Source of the DNA: Bacteroidaceae bacterium
Lineage (GTDB): Bacteria > Bacteroidota > Bacteroidia > Bacteroidales > Bacteroidaceae
Assembly (NCBI GenBank): GCA_011959205.1
Contig: BLLV01000230.1
Location: 1 to 62,022, forward strand
DNA: 62,022 nucleotides
Direction: 5' to 3'
Position 1 is the first letter of the stretch. Each line of letters begins with the position of its first letter. The translations under genes were made by a program, and so were the position numbers. The notes below the pieces were generated by a model. It was not told the origin of the DNA. It ran no database searches and saw only the letters and a program-made list of their open reading frames with translations. Shown here in pieces: positions 1 through 8,703 of the stretch.

Positions 1-174
1 TTCCTTGTTCAAGTACGTGCCAATAAAAGTTTGAATGTAAAACCCGTAAAGAAGATTACATATCTTCCCCGCAGTCTTCTACCGCACATACACATTTGAT
101 CTTTATTACTTATGATAAATCGGTAACAGGCGCAAAGAAAAGCAAAGTTTAGCTTAAAAAAAGTTCTATAATAA

Positions 175-206
175 TTTGGTTTATATTATAAACTACATTA
201 TATTTG
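175..206 (+). promoter_or_regulatory. Bacteroidetes-type promoter for the DUF2141-like gene
   Basis: A TTTG box at 175-178 is followed after 20 bp by TATATTTG at 199-206, which fits the Bacteroidetes sigma-ABfr pattern (TTTG, 19-21 bp, TAnnTTTG). Transcription would begin near 213, leaving a leader of about 48 nt before the ATG at 261. Confidence 0.55.
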
Positions 207-260
207 AAAAGTATTTAGATAAAATAAACTTTTGTCATTCAACCAATAAACATCAGAGCC

Positions 261-524
261 ATGAAAACAAACACAACATTTTACAAGAAACGTGCCACTA
301 TCTTGGCATGCGCCACACTAGCTATCCTAAGATTTACCACTGCACGTATGGCACAAACCGCTGACCTTACTATCACCATAAAAGGTATTAAGGGAAACAA
401 GGGAAATCTTATGATAGGCGTAGGAGAGTTGCAAAATCCCAAATCCATGAAAGGAGATATGGCAAGGATTACAAACGAAACAACCACTGTACAAATCAAA
501 GAAGTGGCCAAGGAAGCTTGCTGA
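261..524 (+). pseudogene. Truncated DUF2141-like secreted protein
   Basis: The 87-residue product has a basic start, a hydrophobic stretch (about residues 13-24) like a signal peptide, and then a segment from about residue 34 (ADLTITIKGIKGNKGNLMIG) that resembles the start of DUF2141 domains. These are small secreted beta-sandwich proteins of unknown function. Family members usually have about 130-150 residues, with a conserved GxY...HDENGNG half that is missing here. The frame stops at 522-524, where the family normally continues with that half, and only about 60 bp remain before the next gene. I infer a decayed or truncated copy. A short functional protein cannot be excluded, because a promoter is still present. 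Confidence 0.45.
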
Positions 525-586
525 TGACAGCCATAGAGAGAAGCATTAAATATTAATCAATCACAAACGAAAAAGAAAGAAACATT

Positions 587-1174
587 ATGGAAGAAAGAAA
601 ATTGAATGAGAAAGAGAGTTTAGAACTCATCACTCAAATGATTCAGAATACCAAAAACAGACTGGAAACCAATTGTGGCATGCCGTTCCTCTTATGGGGA
701 TATACCACCACCCTTATCAGCCTGCTGGTCTGGTTCCTGGTAGTAACCACCCGGGATTATCATTGGCAATACCTATGGTTCTTACTTCCCGTCATTGCAG
801 GAACAGGAACTTACCTGTCAGTACGCAATCAGCAGCCTGCTGTCAAGACTCATCTGGACAAAGTTATCAATCATATTTGGACAGTATTCGGCATAACCGG
901 CTTTCTGATATCTCTGCTCGCCATGTTTTTCTGGCAACTTCCTATCCTGTTCATTGTCCTTCTGCTGATGGGTATGGGCACCGCACTTACAGGACTAGTG
1001 ATCGGTTATAAAACCGTGATCATTTGTGGCACATTAGGAGCATTAAGTTCCGTCGGATGCCTTTTCTATCAAGGCTTCAATCAGATATTGATATTCACAC
1101 CCGCCTTTATTTTCATGATGGTTATTCCGGGACATGTGCTGAATCATGCTGCCCGTAAACAAAAAAAATCGTAA
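587..1174 (+). CDS. Small multi-pass membrane protein of unknown function
   Basis: The 195-residue protein has a charged N-terminal stretch of about 35 residues, a short segment containing a single Cys (NCGMPFLLWGY), and then about five or six hydrophobic segments typical of an inner-membrane protein. It ends in a basic tail (ARKQKKS). No catalytic motif is visible. It is followed directly by a winged-helix regulator; its last codons overlap the alternative upstream start of that gene. Such membrane protein plus small winged-helix pairs are common in Bacteroidetes, and co-function is inferred. An A-rich stretch before the ATG (aaaagaaagaaacatt) suits Bacteroides translation initiation. The function is not recognised. 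Confidence 0.8.
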   Translation: MEERKLNEKESLELITQMIQNTKNRLETNCGMPFLLWGYTTTLISLLVWFLVVTTRDYHWQYLWFLLPVIAGTGTYLSVRNQQPAVKTHLDKVINHIWTVFGITGFLISLLAMFFWQLPILFIVLLLMGMGTALTGLVIGYKTVIICGTLGALSSVGCLFYQGFNQILIFTPAFIFMMVIPGHVLNHAARKQKKS

Positions 1175-1184
1175 CTTTGCGCCT

Positions 1185-1469
1185 ATGTTCAAAGAATTGA
1201 ATCCATTACTACATTCCGAACTGAGACTTGCCGTGATGTCCATACTGGTTTCAGTGGAAGAAGCCGAGTTCAGCTATCTGAAACAACAGACAGGAGCGAC
1301 GGCCGGTAATCTGAGTGTGCAAATAGACAAGCTGAACAAGGCTGAATATGTAGAAATCATCAAAACTTTCAAGGGAAAGATGCCTTGTACCATTTGTAAG
1401 ATTACACGAAAAGGGCTGGAAGCCTTTGAAGAATATGTAGATGCGTTAAAAAGTTATATAAACAAATAA
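1185..1469 (+). CDS. Winged-helix transcriptional regulator (MarR/HTH_34-like)
   Basis: This is a compact single-domain DNA-binding protein. Residues 1-94 show the order expected of the HTH_34/MarR-type winged helix: an N-terminal helix (LHSELRLAVMSILVS), a recognition region (YLKQQTGATAGNLSVQIDKL) and a wing ending in ITRKGLEAFEEYV. The start is placed at the ATG at 1185. The in-frame ATG at 1146 lies inside the upstream gene and before a promoter-like TAACTTTG at 1172-1179. The gene follows the membrane protein by 10 bp and ends before a strong hairpin terminator. It probably controls its own small operon or the membrane protein; the ligand is unknown. There are two Cys (CTIC) near the wing, which may be incidental. 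Confidence 0.8.
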   Translation: MFKELNPLLHSELRLAVMSILVSVEEAEFSYLKQQTGATAGNLSVQIDKLNKAEYVEIIKTFKGKMPCTICKITRKGLEAFEEYVDALKSYINK

Positions 1470-1507
1470 GTACGACAGTCATTCTGAAAGTCACCATCCA
1501 AAGATAA

Positions 1508-1546
1508 TTATATGGGATAACTTTCTATTATCCCATATAATTTTTT
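1508..1546 (+). terminator. Rho-independent terminator after the winged-helix gene
   Basis: A perfect 13-bp inverted repeat (TTATATGGGATAA at 1508-1520 and TTATCCCATATAA at 1528-1540) with a 7-nt loop is followed by six T. It separates the regulator gene from the malate dehydrogenase gene. Confidence 0.85.
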
Positions 1547-1574
1547 AGAATAAGCACCTTTACAAAAGGTTTTG

Positions 1575-1582
1575 TAAATTTG
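1575..1582 (+). promoter_or_regulatory. -7 element for malate dehydrogenase
   Basis: TAAATTTG matches the Bacteroidetes -7 consensus TAnnTTTG. No clear TTTG box lies 19-21 bp upstream. The start of transcription would be near 1589, about 62 nt before the gene. Confidence 0.4.
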
Positions 1583-1650
1583 TAGCCGGAAGAGAGAACA
1601 TCCTCTCCCACAAAAGCGTTTATATTATACAAACTTTAAATAATAAAAGA

Positions 1651-2655
1651 ATGATGGAATTTGTAACGAATGAAAAGCTGACAATCGTAGGTGCTGCCGG
1701 AATGATTGGCTCGAACATGGCTCAAACCGCTATTATGATGGGCCTTACTCCTAATATTTGTTTGTATGACCCATACGCTCCCGGTCTGGAAGGTGTGGCG
1801 GAAGAACTATACCATTGCAGTTTCGAAGGCATGAACATCACCTTTACTTCCGATATCAAGGAAGCCTTGACCAATGCCAAATATATTGTAAACTCAGGCG
1901 GTGCGGCACGTAAAGCCGGCATGACCCGTGAGGATTTGCTGAAAGGAAACGCAGCCATCGCCGAAGAATTCGGGAAAAATGTAAAAGCCTATTGTCCGGA
2001 CGTGAAACATATTGTGGTTATTTTCAACCCGGCTGATATCACCGGTCTGATCACCTTATTATATTCAGGACTGAAACCATCACAGGTTACAACCCTTGCC
2101 GCCCTTGACTCCACCCGCCTGCGCAGCGAGCTGTCCAAGCATTTCGGCATTGCCATGGATAAGGTTGAAAACTGCCGCACGTACGGCGGCCATGGTGAGC
2201 AAATGGCTGTTTATGCTTCTACCGCTAAAGTAAACGGGAAAGCATTGCTTGATATCATCGGCACTGATGCTTTGACAAAAGAACAATGGGCCGAAATACA
2301 ACAGAAAGTGACTAAAGGCGGCGCCAACATCATCAACCTGCGCGGCCGTTCTTCTTTCCAAAGCCCGTCATACGTCTCTATCGAAATGATTGCTGCCGCC
2401 ATGGGAGGGAAACCATTCCGCTGGCCTGCAGGAACTTACGTTTCCAATGACAAGTTCGACCACATCATGATGGCTTGGGAAACTTCCATCACTAAAGACG
2501 GTTGCCACTTGAAAGAAGTGAAAGGTACGCCTGAAGAAGAAGCCGCACTGGAAAAAAGTTATGAACATCTTTGCGCCCTGCGCGACGAAGTGATTGCCAT
2601 GGGTGTCCTTCCTCCGATTGCCGAATGGAACAAGCTGAATCCCAACATAAAATAA
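1651..2655 (+). CDS. mdh: Malate dehydrogenase
   Basis: The enzyme interconverts malate and oxaloacetate with NAD(H). In Bacteroides this belongs to the reductive branch from oxaloacetate to fumarate and succinate, and the protein is cytoplasmic. The 334-residue product is of normal length. It shows the Rossmann nucleotide-binding motif near the start (GAAGMIGSNMAQTA), an acidic residue after the second strand (CLYDPY), the FNPADI segment (VFNP in place of the usual TNPVD), the substrate-binding LDSTRLRSEL region and the catalytic His in YGGHGEQM. Two consecutive ATG codons (1651 and 1654) could serve as start. The gene stands alone between a terminator and a promoter-like box upstream and a terminator downstream. 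Confidence 0.93.
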   Translation: MMEFVTNEKLTIVGAAGMIGSNMAQTAIMMGLTPNICLYDPYAPGLEGVAEELYHCSFEGMNITFTSDIKEALTNAKYIVNSGGAARKAGMTREDLLKGNAAIAEEFGKNVKAYCPDVKHIVVIFNPADITGLITLLYSGLKPSQVTTLAALDSTRLRSELSKHFGIAMDKVENCRTYGGHGEQMAVYASTAKVNGKALLDIIGTDALTKEQWAEIQQKVTKGGANIINLRGRSSFQSPSYVSIEMIAAAMGGKPFRWPAGTYVSNDKFDHIMMAWETSITKDGCHLKEVKGTPEEEAALEKSYEHLCALRDEVIAMGVLPPIAEWNKLNPNIK

Positions 2656-2676
2656 TTCCGTTTACAATATTCCGTT

Positions 2677-2715
2677 AAAAACGTTGTCGGACTCACCTCC
2701 GACGACGTTTTTTTT
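2677..2715 (+). terminator. Terminator of malate dehydrogenase
   Basis: AACGTTGTCGGA and TCCGACGACGTT form a 12-bp stem with one G-T pair, a 6-nt loop and a run of eight T. The T-run directly abuts TATCTTCG (2717-2724), a weak -7-like box 9 bp before dnaG. Confidence 0.85.
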
Positions 2716-2732
2716 GTATCTTCGCACCCGCA

Positions 2733-4808
2733 ATGATAGACCAGCCCACCATAGACCGGATACTGGATGCCGCACAAATAGTAGATGTGGTATCCGAGTT
2801 TGTCACGCTGCGTAAACGCGGTGTGAACTTTGTCGGGCTTTGTCCGTTCCATGATGACAAGACCCCTTCATTCTATGTATCGCCAGCCAAAGGATTATGT
2901 AAATGCTTTGCCTGTGGAAAAGGTGGAAACGCCGTCCATTTCGTGATGGAACACGAACAGATGACCTACCCCGAAGCACTGCGATGGCTGGCCAAAAAAT
3001 ATCATATAGAAATAAAGGAGCGCGAACTGACCGATGAGGAGAAACAAGTACAAAACATACGGGAAAGTCTCTTTGTAGTCAATGAGTTTGCCCGCGATTA
3101 TTTTCAAAACACCCTCTACAACCACGCTGACGGAAAAGCCATTGCCATGTCTTATTTCCGCCAACGGGGCATTCGTGACGATATTGTCAAGAAATTCCAG
3201 TTGGGATACAGCACCGCCGCTCCTGACGCATTGGCACAGGAAGCCCTGCGGAAAGGATATAAAAAAGAGTTCCTGATCAAGACCGGACTTTGTTATGAAA
3301 AGGAAGACGGCAGGCTGCGCGACCGTTTCTGGGGGCGTGTGATATTTCCATGGTTCAATATCAGCGGAAAGGTGCTTGGCTTCGGCGGACGTGTGCTGGA
3401 CAGTCGCACCAAGGGGGTAAACCAAAAATACGTCAACTCACCCGAATCCGAGATTTTCAGTAAACGAAAAGAACTGTATGGCATTTACCAGGCCAAAGCC
3501 GCCATTGTAAAAGCCGACTGCGTTTACATGGTGGAAGGATACACCGACGTTATCGCCATGCACCAGTGCGGACTGGAAAATGTGGTGGCCAACTCGGGTA
3601 CAGCGTTGAGCGAACAACAAATCCGGTTGCTGCACCGTTTCACCTCCAATATCACCTTATTATATGATGGTGACGAAGCCGGCATAAAAGCCAGCATCCG
3701 GGGTATCGACATGTTGCTGGCGGAAGGCATGAACATCAAGGTACTCCTTCTGCCCGATGGAGATGATCCCGATAGTTTTTCCAGAAAACACAATGCCACG
3801 GAATTCAGAAAATACATTGACGACCACGAAGAAAACTTTATCCGCTTCAAGACCAATCTTTTGCTGAAAGACGCACAGAAAGACCCTATCAAACGGGCCG
3901 GATTGATATCGGACATGGCACGAAGCATCGGACTGATTCCGGATAAAGTCATCCGATATACCTGCCTGACAGAGTGTGCCGCCCTCTTGAACGTAAACGA
4001 GCAAATTGTCTTGGACGAGATCAAGAAACATCTGCTTCAGCGGGACGATAACTATCTGGAACAAATCAAGAAAGAAAAAGACGCATCCGCCACCACCGGC
4101 TCTCTGCCTCCTGCCGATGCTCCTTTTCCCGGCGGCAGCATACCTCCGGCCGATATGCCCCCCATAGGAGTGAATGATGATGTCCCCCCTCCGTTCCCTC
4201 CTGCAGAAGCAGAAGCGGGGTATCAATCGTATATTCCCCAGGAAGGGCAGGAAAAGTACGTTTTTTATGTAAAAGAACAGTTACTGCTTCAAACATTAAT
4301 ACGCCACGGAGAGAAAGTTATGTGCTATGTAGAAACGGAAGAAAACACGGAAACTCCGCTCACTGTGATAGAATATATTTCCATGGATTTGAAACAAGAT
4401 GAATTACAGTTCCATAATCCGTTGCACCGGAAAATACTGGCAGAGGCAGAAGCTCATCTGCATGACTCCAACTTCACAGCAGAACGTTATTTTCTGGCTC
4501 ATCCCGACCCCACCATCAGTAAGTTGGCCGCAGATATGATAAACGATCGTTACCAGTTGAGCAAAAGCAACTCGCAAGCGATGGTCAAAGACGAAGAACG
4601 CCTGCACGAATTAGTGCCGCATCAGCTTATCGACTTCAAACTTGCCATACTGGAAGAGGATATGAAATATACCCTGCAAGCTTTGAACAATCCCGAAGTG
4701 GCCGCCAATGCCGATAAGTGCCTTGAAGTCATGGCCCACTTTAAAGAATTAAGTGAATTGCAAAAAATCATGGCCAAGCGTGCCGGCGACCGGGTAGTAC
4801 TAAAATAA
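2733..4808 (+). CDS. dnaG: DNA primase
   Basis: DnaG makes the RNA primers for lagging-strand replication and works with the replicative helicase at the fork. The 691-residue protein has the CHC2 zinc finger at about residues 38-64 (CPFHDD, then CFACGKGGN). The catalytic core with the TOPRIM domain follows at about 260-340 (VYMVEGYTDVIAMH; LLYDGDEAG). A Pro/Gly-rich linker around residues 450-495 (PPADAPFPGGSIPPAD) leads to a C-terminal helical region expected to contact DnaB. The start follows the mdh terminator by only 17 bp. A weak -7-like box (TATCTTCG) ends 8 bp before the ATG, so the message may have almost no leader. Bacteroidetes primases of this length with such a linker are usual. 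Confidence 0.95.
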   Translation: MIDQPTIDRILDAAQIVDVVSEFVTLRKRGVNFVGLCPFHDDKTPSFYVSPAKGLCKCFACGKGGNAVHFVMEHEQMTYPEALRWLAKKYHIEIKERELTDEEKQVQNIRESLFVVNEFARDYFQNTLYNHADGKAIAMSYFRQRGIRDDIVKKFQLGYSTAAPDALAQEALRKGYKKEFLIKTGLCYEKEDGRLRDRFWGRVIFPWFNISGKVLGFGGRVLDSRTKGVNQKYVNSPESEIFSKRKELYGIYQAKAAIVKADCVYMVEGYTDVIAMHQCGLENVVANSGTALSEQQIRLLHRFTSNITLLYDGDEAGIKASIRGIDMLLAEGMNIKVLLLPDGDDPDSFSRKHNATEFRKYIDDHEENFIRFKTNLLLKDAQKDPIKRAGLISDMARSIGLIPDKVIRYTCLTECAALLNVNEQIVLDEIKKHLLQRDDNYLEQIKKEKDASATTGSLPPADAPFPGGSIPPADMPPIGVNDDVPPPFPPAEAEAGYQSYIPQEGQEKYVFYVKEQLLLQTLIRHGEKVMCYVETEENTETPLTVIEYISMDLKQDELQFHNPLHRKILAEAEAHLHDSNFTAERYFLAHPDPTISKLAADMINDRYQLSKSNSQAMVKDEERLHELVPHQLIDFKLAILEEDMKYTLQALNNPEVAANADKCLEVMAHFKELSELQKIMAKRAGDRVVLK

Positions 4809-4809
4809 A

Positions 4810-4834
4810 GGCATAACTCCTTACCGGTTATGCC
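4810..4834 (-). terminator. Hairpin between convergent dnaG and folE
   Basis: GGCATAAC (4810-4817) and GTTATGCC (4827-4834) form an 8-bp stem that overlaps the folE stop codon. Read on the minus strand it is followed by TTTATTTTAG, so it could end folE transcripts. It may also slow dnaG transcripts. Confidence 0.45.
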
Positions 4835-5414
4835 GTATCAGATTCATAAATTCCTCACGTGTTTTGGCTTGGTTGAACGCACCTGTAAAATCAGAAGTCG
4901 TTGTAATGGCATTTTGTTTCTCCACCCCGCGCATCTGCATACACATGTGCTTGGCTTCGACCACCACCATCACTCCCAGCGGATTCAAGGTCTCCTGAAT
5001 GCATTCCTTTATTTGCAACGTCATGCGTTCCTGTACCTGCAAACGATGAGAAAACACATCAACCACCCGGGCAATCTTGCTCAAACCGGTAATGTAGCCA
5101 TTGGGAATATAAGCGACATGCGCCTTTCCATAAAACGGAAGCATGTGGTGCTCGCACAAGGAGAAGAAGTCAATATCTTTCACGATAACCATTTGGCTAT
5201 ATTCTTCTTTGAATTTAGCTCCCAGTAAAATGGCATGCGGATCTTGTTCATACCCGCGTGTCAATGTCAGCATAGCCTTGGCTACGCGTTCAGGAGTTTT
5301 CAGCAATCCTTCTCTTTCCACATCTTCGCCCAATAGCGATAAAATACTCTGATAATGGCCTTTCAACTGTTCTATTTTCTCTGTAGACCATTCGGGGTGC
5401 AATAATTCTTCCAT
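4821..5414 (-). CDS. folE: GTP cyclohydrolase I
   Basis: FolE converts GTP to 7,8-dihydroneopterin triphosphate, the first step of folate (and tetrahydropterin) synthesis. It is a cytoplasmic homodecamer. The 197-residue protein carries the zinc ligands and active site seen in the family: the [10 protein letters not shown] motif, [14 protein letters not shown], and a later Cys in [10 protein letters not shown]. Starting at the ATG at 5414 (MEELLHPEW) leaves a 4-bp gap after the SPOR gene. An upstream in-frame start at 5447 would overlap that gene. It is the last gene of the minus-strand run DUF1599, DoxX-like, tpiA, SPOR, folE. Confidence 0.94.
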   Translation of the reverse strand: MEELLHPEWSTEKIEQLKGHYQSILSLLGEDVEREGLLKTPERVAKAMLTLTRGYEQDPHAILLGAKFKEEYSQMVIVKDIDFFSLCEHHMLPFYGKAHVAYIPNGYITGLSKIARVVDVFSHRLQVQERMTLQIKECIQETLNPLGVMVVVEAKHMCMQMRGVEKQNAITTTSDFTGAFNQAKTREEFMNLIRHNR

Positions 5415-5418
5415 ATTA

Positions 5419-5877
5419 TTAGTCCAAGGGAATATTAATTTGTTCACGAACTATGGATACTTCTTTAAAAACGCCGGTAGCTTTCAAACGACGCATAGCG
5501 GCATCCGCTTCTTCAATACTGCGGAAATCACCTACACGACACAGCCAGCGAGGCGGCTGGAAATAGGTATAGACAGGCATACCGGGAAATCCCTCTTTCA
5601 CTTTAGTAGCCACGCTGTTGGCTTCATTGCGAGCTACACGCGAATTGTTTCCTGCATAGACCTGAACACGATATCCTCTGGCTTTCAACATTTTCTGCTC
5701 GCCACCCATAATTTTCCCTGTATAGATATGCCCTATCAATCCTGTAATTTTAGGATCTTGATGAATGGTTACAATACCTTCTCCAGGACGATTACGTTGC
5801 AAGCTTTCCACCATGTTCTGCTGTGCCAGAACGGAAAGCCCGAGGCTCAAAAAGAGTAGGATAAAAATGTATCTCAT
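5419..5877 (-). CDS. SPOR-domain secreted protein
   Basis: The 152-residue product has a clear signal peptide ([20 protein letters not shown]) and a C-terminal SPOR-type repeat region of about residues 75-145 ([40 protein letters not shown]). SPOR domains bind peptidoglycan glycan strands lacking stem peptides, so the protein is probably periplasmic and associated with the cell wall or division. It lies 4 bp before folE and about 90 bp after tpiA. The intergenic gap holds a 14-bp inverted repeat. No enzymatic motif is visible. Confidence 0.85.
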   Translation of the reverse strand: MRYIFILLFLSLGLSVLAQQNMVESLQRNRPGEGIVTIHQDPKITGLIGHIYTGKIMGGEQKMLKARGYRVQVYAGNNSRVARNEANSVATKVKEGFPGMPVYTYFQPPRWLCRVGDFRSIEEADAAMRRLKATGVFKEVSIVREQINIPLD

Positions 5878-5900
5878 ATCGTTTTATGAATTTAGGTAAA

Positions 5901-5964
5901 TCACCACAGATTACACTTTCTCACAAATTGTTTTATGAAATTGCGTTTGAGTAATCTGTGGTGA
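5901..5964. repeat. Inverted repeat between tpiA and the SPOR gene
   Basis: TCACCACAGATTAC at 5901-5914 is matched perfectly in inverse orientation at 5951-5964, with 36 nt between. It fills most of the 93-bp gap between tpiA and the SPOR gene. It could be an mRNA hairpin that adjusts expression of the two genes, or a short interspersed element. Confidence 0.6.
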
Positions 5965-5970
5965 AATTAA

Positions 5971-6726
5971 TTATTTGAATGCATCGATAATGCCTTTGAA
6001 GTCAACAACTTTCAAAGCTGCACCACCAATCAAACCACCGTCCACATCAGGATTAGCAAACAATTCCTTAGCGTTAGAAGGCTTGCAGCTACCACCATAA
6101 AGAATAGAAGTGTTATCAGCAACTTCCTTGCCATACTTGTCGGCAATCAAAGAACGGATGAATGCGTGGATTTCCTGAGCCTGTTCTGCAGTAGCAGTCT
6201 TGCCTGTACCAATAGCCCAAACCGGTTCGTAAGCCAGGATGATCTTACCGAAATCTTCGGCAGACAAAGAGAATACCGATGCCAGCTGAGCAGCAACCAC
6301 TTCATTCTGTTTGTTAGCTTCACGCTCTTCCAATACTTCACCGATACAGAAAATCGGCTTCAAATTGTTAGCCAAAGCCAATTTCACTTTTTCTTCCAGA
6401 ATTTCCACTGTTTCGTGATAGTAAGCACGACGTTCAGAGTGACCCAGAATGACATATTCAGCACCTGTAGAAGCTACCATTTCAGCAGAAACTTCACCAG
6501 TATATGCACCTGATACTTTATCTGCACAGTTTTCCGCACCCACACCAATCACAGCTTTGTCAACAATAGGAGTAACCGAAGCCAAGTGAATAAACGGAGT
6601 ACAGATTACTACATCACAATTGGGTTTGTCAGCAGCCAAAGCCTCATTCAATTCTTTTGCCAAAGCAATACCTTCTTGAAGGTTCTTGTTCATTTTCCAG
6701 TTTCCTGCAACAATGTTTTTTCTCAT
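5971..6726 (-). CDS. tpiA: Triose-phosphate isomerase
   Basis: TpiA interconverts dihydroxyacetone phosphate and glyceraldehyde 3-phosphate in glycolysis. It is a cytoplasmic dimer with a TIM-barrel fold. The 251-residue protein shows the catalytic Lys in GNWKMN near the start, the catalytic His in [10 protein letters not shown], the catalytic Glu in [14 protein letters not shown] and the phosphate-binding GGS and GLIGGAALK motifs near the end. It lies in the middle of a minus-strand operon, 39 bp after the DoxX-like gene. Everything needed for activity is present. Confidence 0.96.
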   Translation of the reverse strand: MRKNIVAGNWKMNKNLQEGIALAKELNEALAADKPNCDVVICTPFIHLASVTPIVDKAVIGVGAENCADKVSGAYTGEVSAEMVASTGAEYVILGHSERRAYYHETVEILEEKVKLALANNLKPIFCIGEVLEEREANKQNEVVAAQLASVFSLSAEDFGKIILAYEPVWAIGTGKTATAEQAQEIHAFIRSLIADKYGKEVADNTSILYGGSCKPSNAKELFANPDVDGGLIGGAALKVVDFKGIIDAFK

Positions 6727-6765
6727 TTTGTTTGTTTTGTTAAAGGGTTAATGAAATTATTTTGT

Positions 6766-8058
6766 TCAATTTTCTTTCAATTTCTTTTTTCTATGGAAAT
6801 GCTCCCAAATGGCATCTACCATGCTGAAAAACAACAACGGGAAGACAAACCATGCCAATACCAACACCAGTTTATGGCTGAAAGTCTTTTCATGGACTTG
6901 TGCCAAGGGGAGTTTTTCCAGCCTGTCGGTCAGCATATATTCATCGGGCAGACTATTCACGCTCCACTTGTTTATAACCACTCCGTTCTTCAGCAACATC
7001 AGTCCGGGATTAGAGCGTATCATGGTTTTCAGTGTAATGTCATCCATCAGGCAGAAAGGATACTCGGCCCCTGTACGCTCCTGCCAGTCTTCAATGTCAC
7101 TATCGGATGATGAAGTGAGACAATAGAATTGATATCCATGCTCCACACTATAATCATACAATTCATTTATCAGGTCTATGGAACTGTCGTCCGCCTGGCT
7201 CAGCCGATGCGCCACCAACAGGAAAGTATACTTATCATCCGTCAAAATCTCATCCGTCACATCCTCTCCGTCTTCTTGCCGGATAATAGAAAAGTCATGG
7301 ATAGGCGGTTCATATCCCTGCTCCTTCACTATTGTTCTTGAATCCACAAAAGTCCATGTACTGTCTGGATAATTGTCTAATGTAAATTCTTTCTCCACTC
7401 CGTTCTTCTGAAGAATAAAGCGAGTCTCATAAACAGTCGGTTTCGCCCCTTCCGGAATTTCCATCCCTTTACGTATATCGGTTCCGATATGATAAGGGCG
7501 AAAATCAAAGACAGGCAATTCACGGTAACAATACAAGGTCATCCCCCAAATATAAAGGAACGCATACATAGCCACCAGCCAGTCAAAACGCTTTGTTACC
7601 AAGGTAGTTATACGGTTTCCCCATTTAAAAACGGAAACCGCCGCTATCAACAAAAGTACATTCTTCCCAAAAGTTTCCCAATTGGTCAAGGTCACAGCAT
7701 CGCCAAAGCATCCGCAATCCGATATCGGATTGGAAAGTGCCAACCATAAAGTGAGCGGAGTCATCACCCCCATGATCACCACAACAAACAAGGTAGTTAT
7801 TCTCCGGCGAATACCAAACAAAAGGTAGATTCCTAAACAAAACTCAACCATTGCCTGCAATACAGACGCCAGAAACGGAAGGAAGGCAGGTACCAAAGCA
7901 GCCCAACCGAAAGCCTCCAAATAGTCCTGAATTTTATATTGGGTACCCAGCGGATCCACCGCTTTGACAAAACCGGAAAATATAAATACCACCGCCAGCA
8001 AAAAACGGCAGGCGTTTGTCCAGATTCCAACGATACTATGTAACTGTTTACTCTCCAA
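6766..8058 (-). CDS. DoxX/MauE-like membrane protein with thioredoxin-like C-terminal part
   Basis: The 430-residue protein begins with a four-helix membrane region (about residues 10-160) of DoxX/MauE type. This contains a paired-Cys motif, SDCGCFGD, like that in quinone-linked redox membrane proteins. A further helix is followed by a soluble region of about 200 residues. Its second half (YTFLLVAHRLSQAD ... SNPGLMLLKNGVVINKW) looks like a thioredoxin-type fold lacking a CxxC. A last hydrophobic segment near 400-420 anchors the C-terminus. It overlaps the DUF1599 gene by 11 bp and precedes tpiA. This arrangement is conserved in Bacteroidales as far as I recall. A redox or folding role is inferred, not shown. 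Confidence 0.75.
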   Translation of the reverse strand: MESKQLHSIVGIWTNACRFLLAVVFIFSGFVKAVDPLGTQYKIQDYLEAFGWAALVPAFLPFLASVLQAMVEFCLGIYLLFGIRRRITTLFVVVIMGVMTPLTLWLALSNPISDCGCFGDAVTLTNWETFGKNVLLLIAAVSVFKWGNRITTLVTKRFDWLVAMYAFLYIWGMTLYCYRELPVFDFRPYHIGTDIRKGMEIPEGAKPTVYETRFILQKNGVEKEFTLDNYPDSTWTFVDSRTIVKEQGYEPPIHDFSIIRQEDGEDVTDEILTDDKYTFLLVAHRLSQADDSSIDLINELYDYSVEHGYQFYCLTSSSDSDIEDWQERTGAEYPFCLMDDITLKTMIRSNPGLMLLKNGVVINKWSVNSLPDEYMLTDRLEKLPLAQVHEKTFSHKLVLVLAWFVFPLLFFSMVDAIWEHFHRKKKLKEN

Positions 8059-8593
8059 ATTCCAACTTGATCAATCCGAATACTGAATAATTAATCATAT
8101 CCATGTAGTTGGCATCAACGCCCTCTGATACCCATGTGGCTCCATCGTGCCCTTCAATCTGCTTGGTGCGATAGATTTTCATCAAAATCAAATCAGTATA
8201 TGAACTGATACGCATGCTGCGCCATGCCTCGTCATAATCGTGATTCTTGGCCAGCATCAGTTCCAATGCCTGTTTGGCATACCGGTCATACAGTTCCAAA
8301 GCACGTTCTTCAGTCATATCATCCGTTTCGGCATATCCCAGTTCCAGCTGGACCAGTCCGATGATTCCATAATTCACGATAGCGATAAATTCCGAACGGA
8401 TGCCTTCATCCACCATCGTCACTCCTTTGGTTTCGATACTGCGGATGCGGTTTGCCTTGATAAATATCTGGTCGGTGACAGATGAGGGGCGCATGATGCG
8501 CCATGCCGCACCGTAATCGTGCAGTTTTTTCGCAAACAAATCACGGCAGATAGCTATTACATGTTCAAATTGTTGTTTCGTATCTTTCATCAT
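8048..8593 (-). CDS. DUF1599 protein with duplicated domain
   Basis: This 181-residue cytoplasmic protein consists of two related halves. Residues 1-90 contain FAKKLHDYGAAWRIMRPSS and the second half repeats LAKNHDYDEAWRSMRISS. Each half continues with a TDxIxxK pattern and a GxxxxYxxxINYxxxGL-type ending. DUF1599 is the name of this duplicated family. It has been grouped by sequence with nucleotide-modification associated domains, but no function is established. It is the first gene of the run leading to tpiA and folE, and its 3' end overlaps the DoxX-like gene by 11 bp. Start codons at 8593 and 8590 are both possible. Confidence 0.8.
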   Translation of the reverse strand: MMKDTKQQFEHVIAICRDLFAKKLHDYGAAWRIMRPSSVTDQIFIKANRIRSIETKGVTMVDEGIRSEFIAIVNYGIIGLVQLELGYAETDDMTEERALELYDRYAKQALELMLAKNHDYDEAWRSMRISSYTDLILMKIYRTKQIEGHDGATWVSEGVDANYMDMINYSVFGLIKLEFGE

Positions 8594-8610
8594 ACTCTAT
8601 GATTAGGCAA

Positions 8611-8618
8611 CAAAGTTA
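8611..8618 (-). promoter_or_regulatory. -7 element of the DUF1599-tpiA-folE operon
   Basis: On the minus strand this reads TAACTTTG, a match to TAnnTTTG. Transcription would start near 8605, 12 nt before the ATG at 8593. No good TTTG box is seen at the usual distance. Confidence 0.45.
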
Positions 8619-8643
8619 CGCATTTTTCTGCTTAAGCGTAAAC

Positions 8644-8674
8644 AAAAAGGCGGAAAAGAATACTCTTTTCCGCC
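8644..8674 (-). terminator. Terminator of the ndk-M23 peptidase unit
   Basis: GGCGGAAAAGA and TCTTTTCCGCC form a perfect 11-bp stem with a 4-nt loop. On the minus strand it is followed by TTTTTG. It separates the M23 peptidase gene from the DUF1599 operon. Confidence 0.85.
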
Positions 8675-8703
8675 CTATTTTGTATTTCTTAATTAACTAA
8701 AGC

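Noticed and set aside
1-111. Open frame on the plus strand from the first base to a TGA at 109-111, which could be the 3' end of a gene.
   Set aside because: The 36 codons show no recognisable motif and the start lies outside the window; it cannot be told from chance.
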